Source: Phytoseiulus persimilis
Taxonomy: Eukaryota > Arthropoda > Arachnida > Mesostigmata > Phytoseiidae
NCBI GenBank assembly: GCA_037576195.1
Contig: CM075101.1
Location: forward strand, 36,270,001 to 36,334,000
DNA: 64,000 bases
Reading direction: 5' to 3'
Made by a program: the position numbers and the translations under genes. Of the stretch, positions 11,227-22,837 are shown one piece after another (within the stretch, counting starts at the first letter, position 1; each line of letters starts with the position of its first letter). A model generated the notes under the pieces. That model had not been told where the DNA came from, made no database searches, and saw only the letters and a program-made list of their open reading frames with translations.

Positions 11227-13273
11227 GAAGGATGTTGTGAGTCACCATGGATCCCGACCTTCCTCTGACGTTGTCGGAGCTCACCGCGGTTGAAGTGCTC
11301 CGTCAACGAAGCTCTTCAACGTCCCCTTGGAACGCACAATCTGACGGTCAGTTCGAGTTCCGACTCGCAGACGCTTCATGCTTCGTGCCTGACGAGACAG
11401 AAGGATACTCTGGGATCGACTCGGGCTCCGAACCAGCCTGCAAGCAGGACCTCGAGTGCTGAATCAGGAAGCGGCCGGATCGGATAGCAAACGAGGCAGA
11501 TGTCGCCGACAAGTCAATTAGTTCGCCCAAAGTTTGTTAAGCGTTTACGCCACTCGCTGCAATCCTCTGGGCGCATTATTTACCTGGGCAGAGTTTAGTC
11601 CCGAAGCATTTAAACATCACGAGCGGAGAATCGCCGAACCGTGCTTCGGAATGTCTTCCTATGGCTCTGTCCTCACGACTTGTTCCCGGACAACTTATCG
11701 CTGGTAAGAAATATGAAGTTTCTTGTTTCCATTCCCGGCTGTTCCGTAGTCGTCGAATGACATGCTCAGGTGAGTGCGTTGCCGAGCTGTGCTCCGTCTC
11801 AATCTCCGGAGGATAAATTTCGCACAATGGGGAGAAGATTGTTGGATGATGATTCTGGAGCCTGGCTTCTGTCCTCGCCATCTAGAGCGGCATTCCACGC
11901 TACAACAACAGGGCCTCGCTAGATCACTCCCCAGCAATATCATCGCAAGGTTCCTCGTGCGACAGTAGCGAACGCATTAGTGGCACTGTTTGTGTTGAAA
12001 GAAAAAACCAAACCCGGAGCATCGAGCTGTACAGATATTGATTTCAGAGACAGCAAGAGATTGTGTTTTGTCTGCGGATCCCATTAGAGCGAGGAGAACT
12101 GCCGATACACAATGGTGGCCACAATGCCTATTTGAAGGCAATGCATATTCATAGGATATATCTTCCGCTCTGTCTGCGCTCGCTGTCGGCTTCACTAAAC
12201 ACAATACGCGTAGCGGACCGGTTGGCTAGCGAAAGAGGAGGAGAGCGAGCAAGCAAACAAGCGCACCGCTCGTCATACTACTCAGCGACTACATCAACGA
12301 AACAGCAGAAGCTTGTTTGAATGTCTTCTTCAATGACACTGATCCGAAGATTTGGACACATTGAACTTTCTGAACAGCCCGTTGACTTCGTCGCTCGGCC
12401 CGCCTGAAGCTGTCCTGCTCCACATGGAAGCCTTGTGAAATGATCTGTTGGTTTGTTGAAAGGTAGGCATCCTGGCTAGCTCACGTGCGCTCTGAGGACA
12501 TCGGAAGTCACTTTAGGAGCAACGACTGTAGCAACGATCTCTGGCTCGCTTTCGGTAGTTCTCTTCTCAGTGAAGAACTCTGCCGCCCCCCCCCCCTTCC
12601 AGTTGGGAGCCTCTGGACATTGGATGTCCATGGTGACGACAGCAGACTTTGGCCTGGGGCAACATACACGGCGTGATGGGGGCCAGATGACAAAAGGAAG
12701 TCGTCTGCCTCGTTGGAAATCTTCCAAAAGTGTCCATCTTCCTCTGGAGCTCACTCCCTTCCCCCGCCGGCCTGTCGCTCCCCCGTCCGCATATCTGCTT
12801 GACTGTCCTCGAGTGAGTTCCTCTGTCAGTGAGGCGGTCCCTGCACTGTTTGATGACACACAGCGAAACGTATTTCGCTAAAGATGAAATCTGTCGGAGG
12901 CGGTATTGTTCTCATATGTACAAACTGAAACGAGGCATGAAATAGCTGCGAGCCGGAGGGAGCGACCACCGGGAGAAAGATGTCTTGTTCGCCCCGCTGC
13001 GGTCCTTCGATTCCACCGCTCGCCATCTCGCCCCCATCCTTTGGCTTCGGTTCACCACGGCTGCCGCTGCGTCCACAACCGCAGCAGCCTCTTCAGTGAG
13101 TGTTAATGAACGCAATTTTGAATCAAGACACCGCGTCGAGGGAAGCTAAGCCTGTTTGATCAATATTCCGCTCTGCTGGGGCACCGCGAAACATCCCCAA
13201 GCTTTCGGCGGCTCTCGTCCGGCGATTAATAACTTATTCTGTAAATCACAACGCACTTATTCATTCGCCACAG

Positions 13274-14064
13274 ATGCTGGGAATCAGCATGCTGCGGGCG
13301 GCTTTTTTCTGCCTCGCTGCCGTGGCTCAATCACATCTCCCGAGTTTGTTTGGGTTTCCGTTCGTTTGGAACCCTCATAACCATCCAACGCCGACCGGAG
13401 CGAATGAAGATCTCCGAACCACAAAGGTCAGGGGGGTTCAAAGAAAATCCTCATTCGGCTGGCTGAGCGGGAGGGATGACGTCGCTCCAAAACGCTCCGA
13501 ATGATGGTGCGTGGAACCGCGTGAGGAAAACGCACGAGAAAGTTGTCGTAGAGCAAACCACGACTCGCCGATGGAAACGTCCCTCGAGTGTCGTTGATTC
13601 CGTAATGCCGAAGAGCAATGAACAACCCTTTCAAGTCGTGGCGAATCAATAAAGGTCTTACTTAGTACGGCTATAAAGACTCCTTCCGCTTCTTAAGAGC
13701 GAGCGGAAGGAGAGAGCGCGGGAGGGCGAAAAGAGCGCGCAGCGAAAGCTGTATATAATAATAAAAGTATATAACACTGCAAGAACCCCTGGGAGAGACT
13801 TGTCTCTCTGTTTAGCCTCTCTCGGGGAGGTGTCAAGCGCACGGGCACACATGTACACACTAGCTTGGATACATCGGGGGAGTTCCTATCGGAATATCAT
13901 TTCATCAGGCTACTCAGCATGGAGTCGATGTCTGTGGTGCTGGTCCTGTCATCGACAGTTATCCCGGATTATTTTCACGACACGATCACGCTCCCGAAAC
14001 TCATCGTAAAGCCCAGAGTTCCATATCGCGCTCTTGGAGGCGAGATGACGACTTGCCACAATGA
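13274..14064 (+). CDS. Possible small secreted protein, two exons
   Basis: Exon 13274-13426 starts at an ATG just after a CACAG acceptor-like site and encodes a clear signal peptide (MLGISMLRAAFFCLAAVAQS). Exon 13909-14064 follows an acceptor at 13907-13908 and ends in TGA. Both junctions are phase 0, giving 102 residues. The mature part is rich in Pro, His and Ser with a single cysteine and no dibasic Gly amidation site, so it is not an obvious neuropeptide precursor. No family is recognised. The 482-bp intron contains an AT-rich TATATAATAATAAAAGTATA stretch near 13750. The model rests only on the signal peptide and phase agreement. Confidence 0.35.
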
Positions 14065-16531
14065 CTGTCTCATTTCGATTTCGGCGGATTCTCTGGTCAT
14101 TCGCGCTGGGTTCCGATCTGTTTTCCGGATGATCCCCAGTTTTAATTTCCCCTGATCATTTCAATCGAAACAACGATAGACTTCAGTCGAAGCTCAACGA
14201 CGTGGGAGGGTTCAGGTCGAGCCCGGGTCTTGCGGATTTTCGAGAGAATGACGCCACACAAACATACCAGGTCTTTGGCGCGAATCGGCAAGCTGCTCTC
14301 CACTTCATCATCATCATGACTTACAGCCGCTGATTTGCGCCACTTTCGAAGTGGAGAAAAAAGTGGAGTCACTCTCAGATTTCACTCAGTCGGGTTCAGG
14401 AACTCGCGTGCTCTAAGGGTTGGGGGTGGATAGATAGCCTGACTGACTGAGTCGTCGCGTACCTGCTCGGCAGTTCCTCGTGAATTTATGACCTAATTTG
14501 AGGCTTTTTGACTTGCTACCGGTCGGAGTCAGTCAGCGGGAGCTCTGGGACTCCTTTGGACTACTACACCTCCGCGACGACGACGACGGCGACGAGTTAC
14601 CAACTCAACCCTATCGGCTCCCGACCAACCAACCCGCTTGCCTGCTCGCCCGCCTTTTTCCTCCAGTTCGGCGATGTGGAAAATGCTCTCAGTTCAACGC
14701 CTTGCTCCTGCGGATAGGGTGAATCGGCTTCGGAGCGTCCAGATCCGGACGACAGCTGCTCAACATCGGTCGCCTGTCAAGCTGCTCTCCTCCGAGAGAT
14801 CGGACTCAGAACAAATGTTTAGGACGCTCTCCGAGAGACCTCTGAGAATGCCCCCCATGGAAAGGTTTGCCTCACGCCTCCCGGAAGAGCGGTGTGAGAC
14901 CATACGGAATCCGACTCACTCGCTCAGCGTGCAGCGGATAGGGTTAAATTCAAAGGGTTCCGATATAAATGGTTGCCGCATTTCGCTCGCAGATTTCGGA
15001 GTTTGCTGGTTTTCTCGAGGCCCAAACACCTCCCACGCGTCTCCTTCTTCCTTCAACCTGTTTCATCCCTCGCGCTTCCTGGATAAATATATCGGCGAGC
15101 CAGCCTGAGTGTGTCGGGGCCAGGACGACGCTGAGCCGGCCTGCTCATGTGCCGTGACTTACAAAATGCAAACATTCCTTTTTCGAGCGTCCGCACTTTA
15201 TACATGTCTGCGGACGCCGAATCCTTACGCCGAGCACGGAGATACCCCGAAGAAATCTCGAGGGAGCGACCGATTGGCTGAGTTCCGACCGAGAATGGCA
15301 AACTTGGCACAACGGTCAGAAGCTCACGCCGCCGAGCGATCCGATCCCGGAGCGAGAAAGCGATTCGGAAAGTCCGGCTGGGCGCCGAGATCTCGGCCGA
15401 ACGCGGGTGGGCGTCAAGCGGGTCCACATTGTAATGTCGGTCTGTTCATCGAGCTGGCTGAGAATTAATTTGTCTCCAGTCCGGTCGTCGTTATTCGCTG
15501 TTTGCCTGCCTGCTCGCTGTCTGACCGGCTCGCTTACTTACTCGGCTGGTGGCAAAGGCCGCTTCGTTATCCGTTACCCAACCGGGCGAGCGGGCTCGGG
15601 AACCTAAGTAGGTGAGTGCATTAGCTCTGCGCTCTGTCCCAGCCCCAGTCAATAGAGAGCGTTTTGCACCGTGCGCGCTGACACCTTCAGGTGGAGGACG
15701 TTCGTCGAAATGGTGATTCGCATTCGTAGAGGCAGTTCCTCCGAAGGGACAAACGAATGGGCTCAGCGTTCAATTTGGAAGTTTGGAATCAATTTATCGA
15801 GAACACATTGCGTTGTTGACGCAGAACGAGACGAACAGTCCATCCCGCGGAATGCTTAAACCAACTCTACTTGGCTGGCGGCTTGGCTTCTCGGCTGCTT
15901 GGTTGCATGGCTAGCTTGGATGGAGCTATTTATCCGAAATTGTAACAAGCAAGCAAGGGTTAACTCCAACGAGTGCAGTTGGCTGACTCGGCTCTGCTCT
16001 ATTAGACGAAAGGTCAAACCGAGAGCTCGCAAAGTTCGCTGCAGGATGAGAACAGGATCCGTTCGCTAATCCGGGGAAGAAGATATTCCTCTCACATGCC
16101 CTGATGATGGTGAAAACTCGATCGATCGATCCAATCGAAAATCCTCCGAACGAAGCAACACATCGGCGCCCCTGTTCGCAGACCTCTCCGACGCACCGGA
16201 ATACGCCTCCAACATGAGAACCCACAGAAGCAAATAGGATGAATATCCGAGCCAGAGATTCGGAGAGTTCAGCGATCTCGGTTCCCTGTACTGAAATGAC
16301 TCGAGAACCCGATGACTGAAGCCGCAGATTCACGTGCATTTTGCCTATTCATGATATTCGCGTTATCTTCCGCGAGCTCGCTGAGCTCTGTCGCGAACAG
16401 TTTGATCTATCGCTGGACAGCTCGTTACACCATGCATGACAAGTTCGTGTCAAAGGGCGCACCCTGTTTCGCTTTAAGATGATCACGCAAGATTGGATGA
16501 GCACATTCGTGTTCCATGATGGCTCCGAGTT
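14065..16531. other. Intergenic stretch, nothing recognised
   Basis: About 2.5 kb between the small secreted-protein candidate and the minus-strand 326-residue gene. Frames up to about 156 codons (14638-15108, plus; 15926-16339, minus) are open, but none has a start, splice context or motif that can be defended. No RNA gene or repeat was seen. Confidence 0.4.
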
Positions 16532-17600
16532 TCAAGGGAAGCGATGGCAGTCGCTCGCAGCTCCTTTCATTGACTGTGTTTGGGGCGTTTCGACGTGGAC
16601 GCCTCCTCGCCGGAAATCACGGCCCGCTTTCCTGGCCGCCTCTCCCGCGACGTCGGTCACAAACTTCAGTCGCCGTTTGGTGACTTCTGTGAAAGCCAGC
16701 CGACTTTCTGCGCAGTGACGGAGTGACGTGACGGGAAGAGCAACGCCCGCAACCAGAGGTGGCGGAGTGACCATGTAGGATGCGGGATAAAAACTCCAAC
16801 GCTTTATAGTGAGGTGTTCAAACCTTCGTGAGAGAAGCCTTCGGAGCTCCGTTTCCGAGGTGTCCGAGAGCCAATCGGCCTGGATAGGAATTCTCTTCCA
16901 TAGGTGAGAAAGTGTGTAATCGGGCTCATCGGGATCTGAAACCGAAAACGATCTCCCGTCGGTGCATTCGCTCTCCCACAGCTCTCGATGATTTATTTGT
17001 GAGGGTTTCCTCGCGGAGAAAAATCGAGGCGGCGATGATTCACTGACGCGTGTTGTTATCCGCGACGATATTCCCCCACCTTCTGTACCTTCAGTTCGAG
17101 GCAGAAGATCGGCATTCGGCGTTTTCCACGCGCTGGAATTCGTTTCGCAACCAGATTTTCGAAAAAGAAAGCAACGTTGTTGCCGAGTGAAACGACTTCG
17201 TGCGCTGCATACGATCAGTGAGCCGACAAGTTCAATCGCCACATCGTCAGCGACTTGTTTGAACAGCTCCAACACAGGATCAGCCGTCACAAAGAATCTT
17301 CGACGTTTGTCTTCTTGGGTCCATTCGAGAGCCGTCAACGCATCTCAATGATTTCCGAAGGATGTTGCTCCGAAGGATGTGCGGTCCATCGCTCCGGTCG
17401 CGGTCAAGCAACTGAAATTCACTAAACTTACGACGTTGAATGAGAGATACGGCGACCGGGAATGCACGATTATCGTTTCTTATGGCACAGCGTTTTTTTT
17501 TCGCAAGAAACGACTTCGACGGGAGCTCCAGTGAGTCTCTCCCGGAAAAGCTTGCGAAACTCATTGAGCTGTTGAGTGGTGAAGGAGGCGTCATGTCCAT
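16532..17600 (-). CDS. Uncharacterised protein, about 326 residues, two exons
   Basis: The main exon, 17343-16532, is open for 270 codons, one of the longest stop-free frames in the window outside the GC-rich Hmx 5' region. A first exon 17600-17432 (ATG at 17600; a second ATG two codons on) ends in a strong GTAAGT donor in phase 1, matching a phase-1 acceptor at 17344-17345; the intron would be 88 bp, though its pyrimidine tract is weak. The N terminus is Ser/Pro-rich and basic. A predicted amphipathic helix (ELFKQVADDVAIELVGSLI) sits near the start of exon 2. No signal peptide or membrane segment is seen, so a cytoplasmic or nuclear protein is likely. The family is not recognised. Its 5' end faces the two-pore channel gene 0.7 kb away, so a shared bidirectional promoter is possible. 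Confidence 0.42.
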
Positions 17601-18288
17601 CGGAGGTTGTCGATGCTTGGTCTTTTCTGAATGCAATCTGGGTGTCGGAAGTAGGCCAGCGGCATCAGCACCGGCATCAGCAGCAGTAAAACGGCGGTAG
17701 CTGAGAAGAAAGCTGTTTACAGCTATGGCATTGTGCCGCCGCGCTTTTCAGCGTTTCGAGCTTTTTCGGTTCAGATGCGCAAGGAGAATCCTAATCAGAT
17801 GAGGGAAGGGCACACGAAGTCCAAGTCCGTTGCCACTGGAAGTCGACGTTTTCAACCCTTCGAAGCTCGATCATTAAGAGTGTCACAACAGTTCGTTTGT
17901 TGGGACGTTGCGGTGTCTCATGGAAAAATCAGAGGAGACATGACAGAACCATATCAAGCAAGCATCAGGTTTGAGCTGTGGCCCAGTGTGACGATTGCTC
18001 GGATAGCGAATCTGGCGGGTGATTAATCCAATTCTGTGGCGTTCGATCCAACTGTGTTAACTCGCAAATTATGTCGGGCGAAATTTTGTCTGAATCGTTC
18101 GAGTTTGGAGGTTCTCAAAATGAGCGCTTCACGTCGAAATCGGGAGAAGAACGTGCGATTTGCGAATGTCTCTGCTCGTTCATTCCCCGAAGCTATCACA
18201 GTGAATCGCGCGTCAGCAGCTGTTCGAACGGACGAAATATCTGGGTGTCATTGATCTCGCGCGTCAGTTAGGAAATTGATGAATCGCA
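17601..18288. promoter_or_regulatory. Intergenic space between divergent genes
   Basis: 688 bp separate the start of the minus-strand 326-residue candidate from the ATG of the plus-strand two-pore channel. Promoters for both should lie here if the models are right. No TATA box or other core element stands out, and an additional upstream exon of either gene cannot be excluded. Confidence 0.3.
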
Positions 18289-21200
18289 ATGGGCCAGCCG
18301 CGAACGTCAAGCCCTTTCATATCCCCAGCGTACGGAGTCGACATGATGATCCCAGAGGACGCTCAAAACGAGGTTCTTGAACAACGAGACTCGGCGGTCG
18401 ATCTCGAAGCATTCGTGGAACAGGATACTCGCGAGGTCCGCACCAACGGAACCTTTCGGCAGTCAACTCATGCGTAAGTTGTTCAACGATATTATCACGC
18501 ACCCATTCCTCAACCCATCCTTCCAAACTTCTGATGTTCTCGCGTGTTTCTAAACTCGAGCTGGAGCCTGAATCTATATCTGCTCAGAGTTTTCCGCCCT
18601 GTACAGACTCTAGAAAATTGGGGAAGCCTTCGAGGCTGAGCACCGCAATGATCTCCGATGAGAACCCCTCCCCGAGGAAGCAAATCTCGAGCATTCCGAG
18701 ATCTCGGCCGAACGCAGATGTGGGTTTACCCACAAACATCTCGCGGGCACTAATCCCAATGAGCTGAAGGCGGGACTAACTTCGAGAAGATTACCTCTGC
18801 TCATTCATGGTGCTGAAGTCAGATCACAATTCAGATGAGAACTCTAGAGCACGAGGGATCCCGATATCCGTGTCAAAAATCCGTGGAGTTTTTCCTTCTC
18901 AAGATCGTTCTCGTACTCAGGGTTCAAAAGCTGCTTTCGCATCGTCACAGGGGTCCTCCAATTCCCGGGGATTTTCAGAGAACGGTTCTGGTGCGCTAAC
19001 AAATGTAGTCGATCGGTCTGAGTTATCTATCGATTCGTTTCTTCTCTTCCAGAGCGAGCGCAAACGATCTCCTCGAGCGGCTGCATGTCGACAACACAGC
19101 AGCCACTGATGGGAGTCGGTGCGATACCGGAATGCCAACCTACGTTGATGAGGCATCGATGATAATGGCCGTCGCCCTCATTAAAGACGCACATCATGGC
19201 ATTCAGAGCGAATTCAAAATGAATCTCGATTCGGTAAGAGGTCTCACTATCGGAATGCGGAGTTTCATCCTGCATGAGAATCGCGCGGCCCACTCCATGC
19301 TTTCTGATCGAACGACAGCCGCGCTGAGCTACCTGCTCAGCACAGCTTCTCGATTCGCGATGGGTGTGTTTGCACCGAGGAAAGTAGGAACAAAGGAAGA
19401 AGAGAGCTTTTTGTTTCGGTGGCAGGAGTGGTAGCGTCTGCCATTCCGCCCTCAGATGTTAGCAGATTGGACAGGATCTCATCGACCGTGATTATTTTCA
19501 GGTACGAAGCTATAGCATATACAACCAGTTCGTTCTTCGGATACTGACGTATTTCTTCATCTGCATCCACCACGCCCTAATCTTCTTTGAAAGCCCAATA
19601 GATAACGGCTTAACCCTGCCATATTACGTGACGATGATGCTCGAACTGTGTTGTATAGCCTACTATGTTTTTCGACTGGTGCACTACTCAACGTTCGTCG
19701 AGAAGCAGCGCTTCTTCAGCGACACTAAGATTCGAATGAACCTTGCCCTCATCGGGCTCATCATCATCGACCTGGTTCAATACACGATCGCGATCAAGCT
19801 GGACGGCTTCTCGCGTCGCTACACCCGTGTGCTCCGGCCGTTATTCATAATCAACCTGGCGGAAAACAAACAAATCCGTCGTGCCGTACGCAATATTCGG
19901 CGAACTCTGCCAAAAGTTGTCGACGTCCTCATCCTGTTTTTACTAACGATGTCAATTTTTGCCCTGGTTTCGTTGAGACTGTTCAGCGGTAAAGGGATCA
20001 AGAATTTCGACGGGACGCCATATTTCACGGAAGGATTCTTGGAGAACTTCTATCAGCTCTACGTGCTTGTAACGTCGGCCAACAACCCTGATATTATGAT
20101 GCCTGCGTATGCGCAGTCGCACTTGTATGCCATATTCTTCTTCTTCTATCTGCTGGTATGCATGTACATTTTCCTCAACATCATCCTTGCCGTCGTCTAC
20201 AACAACTACAAGGAGCATCTCAGGAACGAGGTTTGCTCGATGGTGATCGAAAAACGGAAAAACCTCCGCAAAGCTTTCGATCTCCTAACGTCCACGCAGA
20301 CCTCCGGGAGCAAGTTCATCACTTTCGAGATCTTCCAGAACATCCTGAACCGGATCGGCATCCGGAAGGGCAAAACCGTCCTTGACATTATGTGGTCCGT
20401 TCTCGACACAACGGGCACCCATAAAGTACAGCGGGAAGACTTTGCGGCGATCACCGAACTCCTGTCACTCCAGTTCACGCAAGATTTCCGTCGGAAGAGC
20501 TTTTTCGAGATGCGTTTCCCCGACTTCTTCAACTCATCGCTATCGCTGGCGTTCCGTAAAGTCGTCCATAGTCGGTGGTTCCGATACACGTTCGATGGTC
20601 TGATTGTCCTCAACGCGGTCTTGCTGACCATCGGCGACGGAAGCCAGCTGGAAGTGTTGTTTCTCCTAGCTTTCGTGACCGAAATCTTGGCAAAAATGTA
20701 TACGTTTGGCTTTTATAACTTTTTCCGGCTGAAATGGAACATATTCGACTTCGTGATCATCGGTGCAGCGCTCATGGGCAGCTTATTGGAGCTGGTGCTC
20801 TCGAGCTCCGGGAACGACTACAGATCATTCATCGACATCATTCTTGTCGTTCGATGTCTTCGGCTGGCAAAGATCATGAGCTCGTTCGAGCGCTTCCGTG
20901 TCATACTCATGACAATAGGACGACTGCTGCCATCCATGGCAACTTTCGCCGGTATCCTTTTCGGTGTTTATTACGTTTTCGCCATAATTGGGTTAGAGCT
21001 CTTCGCTGGCAAAATCCAGGAGGGCAAACCAGATTGCGGCGATCACCGATTGAACGGGTCGGCATTCGTCACCAGTAGGTATTGCGGGAACAATTTTAAC
21101 GACGCTGCGTCGGCTTTCATCTTATTGTTCGAGCTGATGGTAGTGAATCAATGGCACATTCTGGCTGAGGGTTTCGTCTTGGTCACGAACGTGTACGCTC

Positions 21201-21574
21201 GAGCCTACTTCGTCCTCTTCCACATGACGTGTGTGATACTAGTGATGAATATCTTCACGGCGTTCGTCATCGAAGCGTTTATCCTCGAAATCGGGACAGC
21301 CAAATCGTCACTTGAAACCCGGGTTGTGGAGAAAATCGAAGAATACGAGAGGCGTCGATGTGAAGCAGATGGTTGTAATCGCGGACGAAACACCGCAGGA
21401 ATTTTCGACAGTGAGGATACCGATCGTGATGAGATCGACTTTGCTGGAACAACTTGTGCGAACCACGACGTTAAGTTAAAATATAGGAAGAGCACACGTT
21501 TCGAAGACCTTCTGATGCGAATGTTCAACGACGAGGTCGACGTAATTAAACTCAACGAGAGCCTCAAGAGCTGA
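18289..21574 (+). CDS. Two-pore cation channel (TPC1-like), complete
   Basis: Exons 18289-18473, 19053-19233 and 19502-21574 join in phase (2, then 0) to 812 residues, a usual length for animal TPC1. Two six-helix repeats are joined by a linker with an EF-hand-like helix pair (about residues 375-445). Pore I carries TSANNPDIMMPAY near residues 313-325 and pore II ELMVVNQW near 666-673. The second S4 has basic residues every third position (RCLRLAK, about 573-579), as expected for a voltage-sensing TPC1 and not a voltage-insensitive TPC2. The family conducts Na+/Ca2+ in endosomal and lysosomal membranes and responds to PI(3,5)P2, voltage or NAADP-linked partners. Nearly all the transmembrane body is one 2.07-kb exon. 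The N terminus is acidic with Pro/Ser motifs. The second Asn of the usual VNN filter is Gln. Confidence 0.95.
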
Positions 21575-22058
21575 CTCCGTTTTGTGAAACCCATGGTATA
21601 GTTCGAAAATATCGCCAGTGTGAGGGAGCGGTTTTCGTCTCCATCTATGGACACGCATCACGCCTGCTTGATGTTGCCATTCTGTACTGAGTGAAATTTC
21701 AAACCAAATGTAACTCGTGTGTACATAAGTAGATATGATCGAAAAGAGTCAACATCAGCACAAGTTTTCGGGCTAAATCACGAGAAATAACGAGATGCTT
21801 TAAGATAATTCAGATAGTCTTACAATGAAGTGGGCCCGCATGCTACATTTAACTCTTCCAAATCGTACTCCCTGGGAATCCTGTGCTACTTGAGACCCTG
21901 AGGAACTGAATTCGAAGACATACGTGGCCCGTGAACGACATTTTTCCTGATTCCATTCCTACCAAATTTGACGCGATCGAACCTCATAGAACAATCTCTG
22001 GGACTGTCTCCGTCTTGCGGTATGTTCGAAGCTGGCTGTCATTAGCTTGAAGTAAGTC

Positions 22059-22064
22059 AATAAA
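22059..22064 (+). terminator. Polyadenylation signal AATAAA for the two-pore channel
   Basis: AATAAA lies 485 bp after the channel stop codon, implying a 3' UTR of about 0.5 kb. It is the first canonical hexamer noticed downstream on this strand. Confidence 0.5.
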
Positions 22065-22615
22065 TGACTGGAAAGATGTGATCTGTGTACGCCTCATCAT
22101 TAGAAGAGGCGTGAGCGGTAGCGCTCAAGAGATTGGATATCTCAAGAGTTTGCGCGTTCTGGATGCTAATTATGAGGGCCCTCTCTGTAGACGACCGTCT
22201 AATACTCCATGACTGTACTCCGTGGGGTTCTCGAACTCCCCAGGCTCGTCGACCCCCTGTACGTCGGCCGTCGACCCCGGAATCACATCCATTACCCCCA
22301 GTAGTGTGATCAAGTCGAACCAGTGGCGTAGCGAGCCTTCATGATGCCCGGGGCATGAAATGAACTGAACGTTGCCTCTCGATCAGGGAGGAGGACGAAA
22401 ATTATATGGTGGTTCATCAACAGGGTGAAAGAATCAGATGCAGCGATCGGACTTCGCCCCCACTCTAAGTGTTCCGGGAAGAATCTACCTCGAAAAGCTC
22501 GAAAACCCCAATGCGATAGGCATGGAGAGGCGTTCTGGTGCCTCTAGTGAGCCCGGGGCGTCCAACCCCTCGCCTCGCTACGTTACTGGGTCGAACCTTC
22601 AATCACTCACCTAGC

Positions 22616-22687
22616 CCCCGGAAAGTATGGTCAAATCGGCCCCGGAATCAAGTCGGCCGTCGACCCCAAGAGGTCGATATCGACCAC
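22616..22687. repeat. Dispersed repeat copy 2 (GTCGACCCC family)
   Basis: Matches 5304-5390 in the same orientation, including CGTCGACCCC and GGTCGATATCGA. A further related stretch, with two GTCGACCCC words and CCCCGGAATCAC, lies at about 22246-22285, so this spot may be a composite or degraded element. Confidence 0.6.
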
Positions 22688-22837
22688 TTTAAGAATCTCC
22701 GCTGTACTACATCGTGTTACCTCTGAGTCGGGCTGCGAGCATCCCACTTCCGCTTGACATTGCTGGACGAACTTGTTGTTGAGGAGCGCTCTCTGACCAG
22801 AAACGGATGTGGGGCTGAGGCTCAAAAAAAAATTAAT

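Larger units (their letters stand above)
3729..13273. other. Intergenic stretch with weak coding candidates
   Basis: No recognisable protein family was found in this 9.5 kb. Weak candidates are: an acidic frame 4319-4659 ending in a strong GTGAGT donor; a frame 5496-5647 after a good pyrimidine tract; a frame 7982-8108 bounded by AG and GTGAGA; a 155-codon ATG frame 9019-9486; and a 71-codon frame from an ATG in good Kozak context at 11247. A minus-strand frame 8361-8660 has one hydrophobic segment and a GTAAGA donor. Frames of this length recur on all strands here, so length is not evidence. The dispersed repeat and the tandem duplication listed separately lie inside. Confidence 0.4.
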
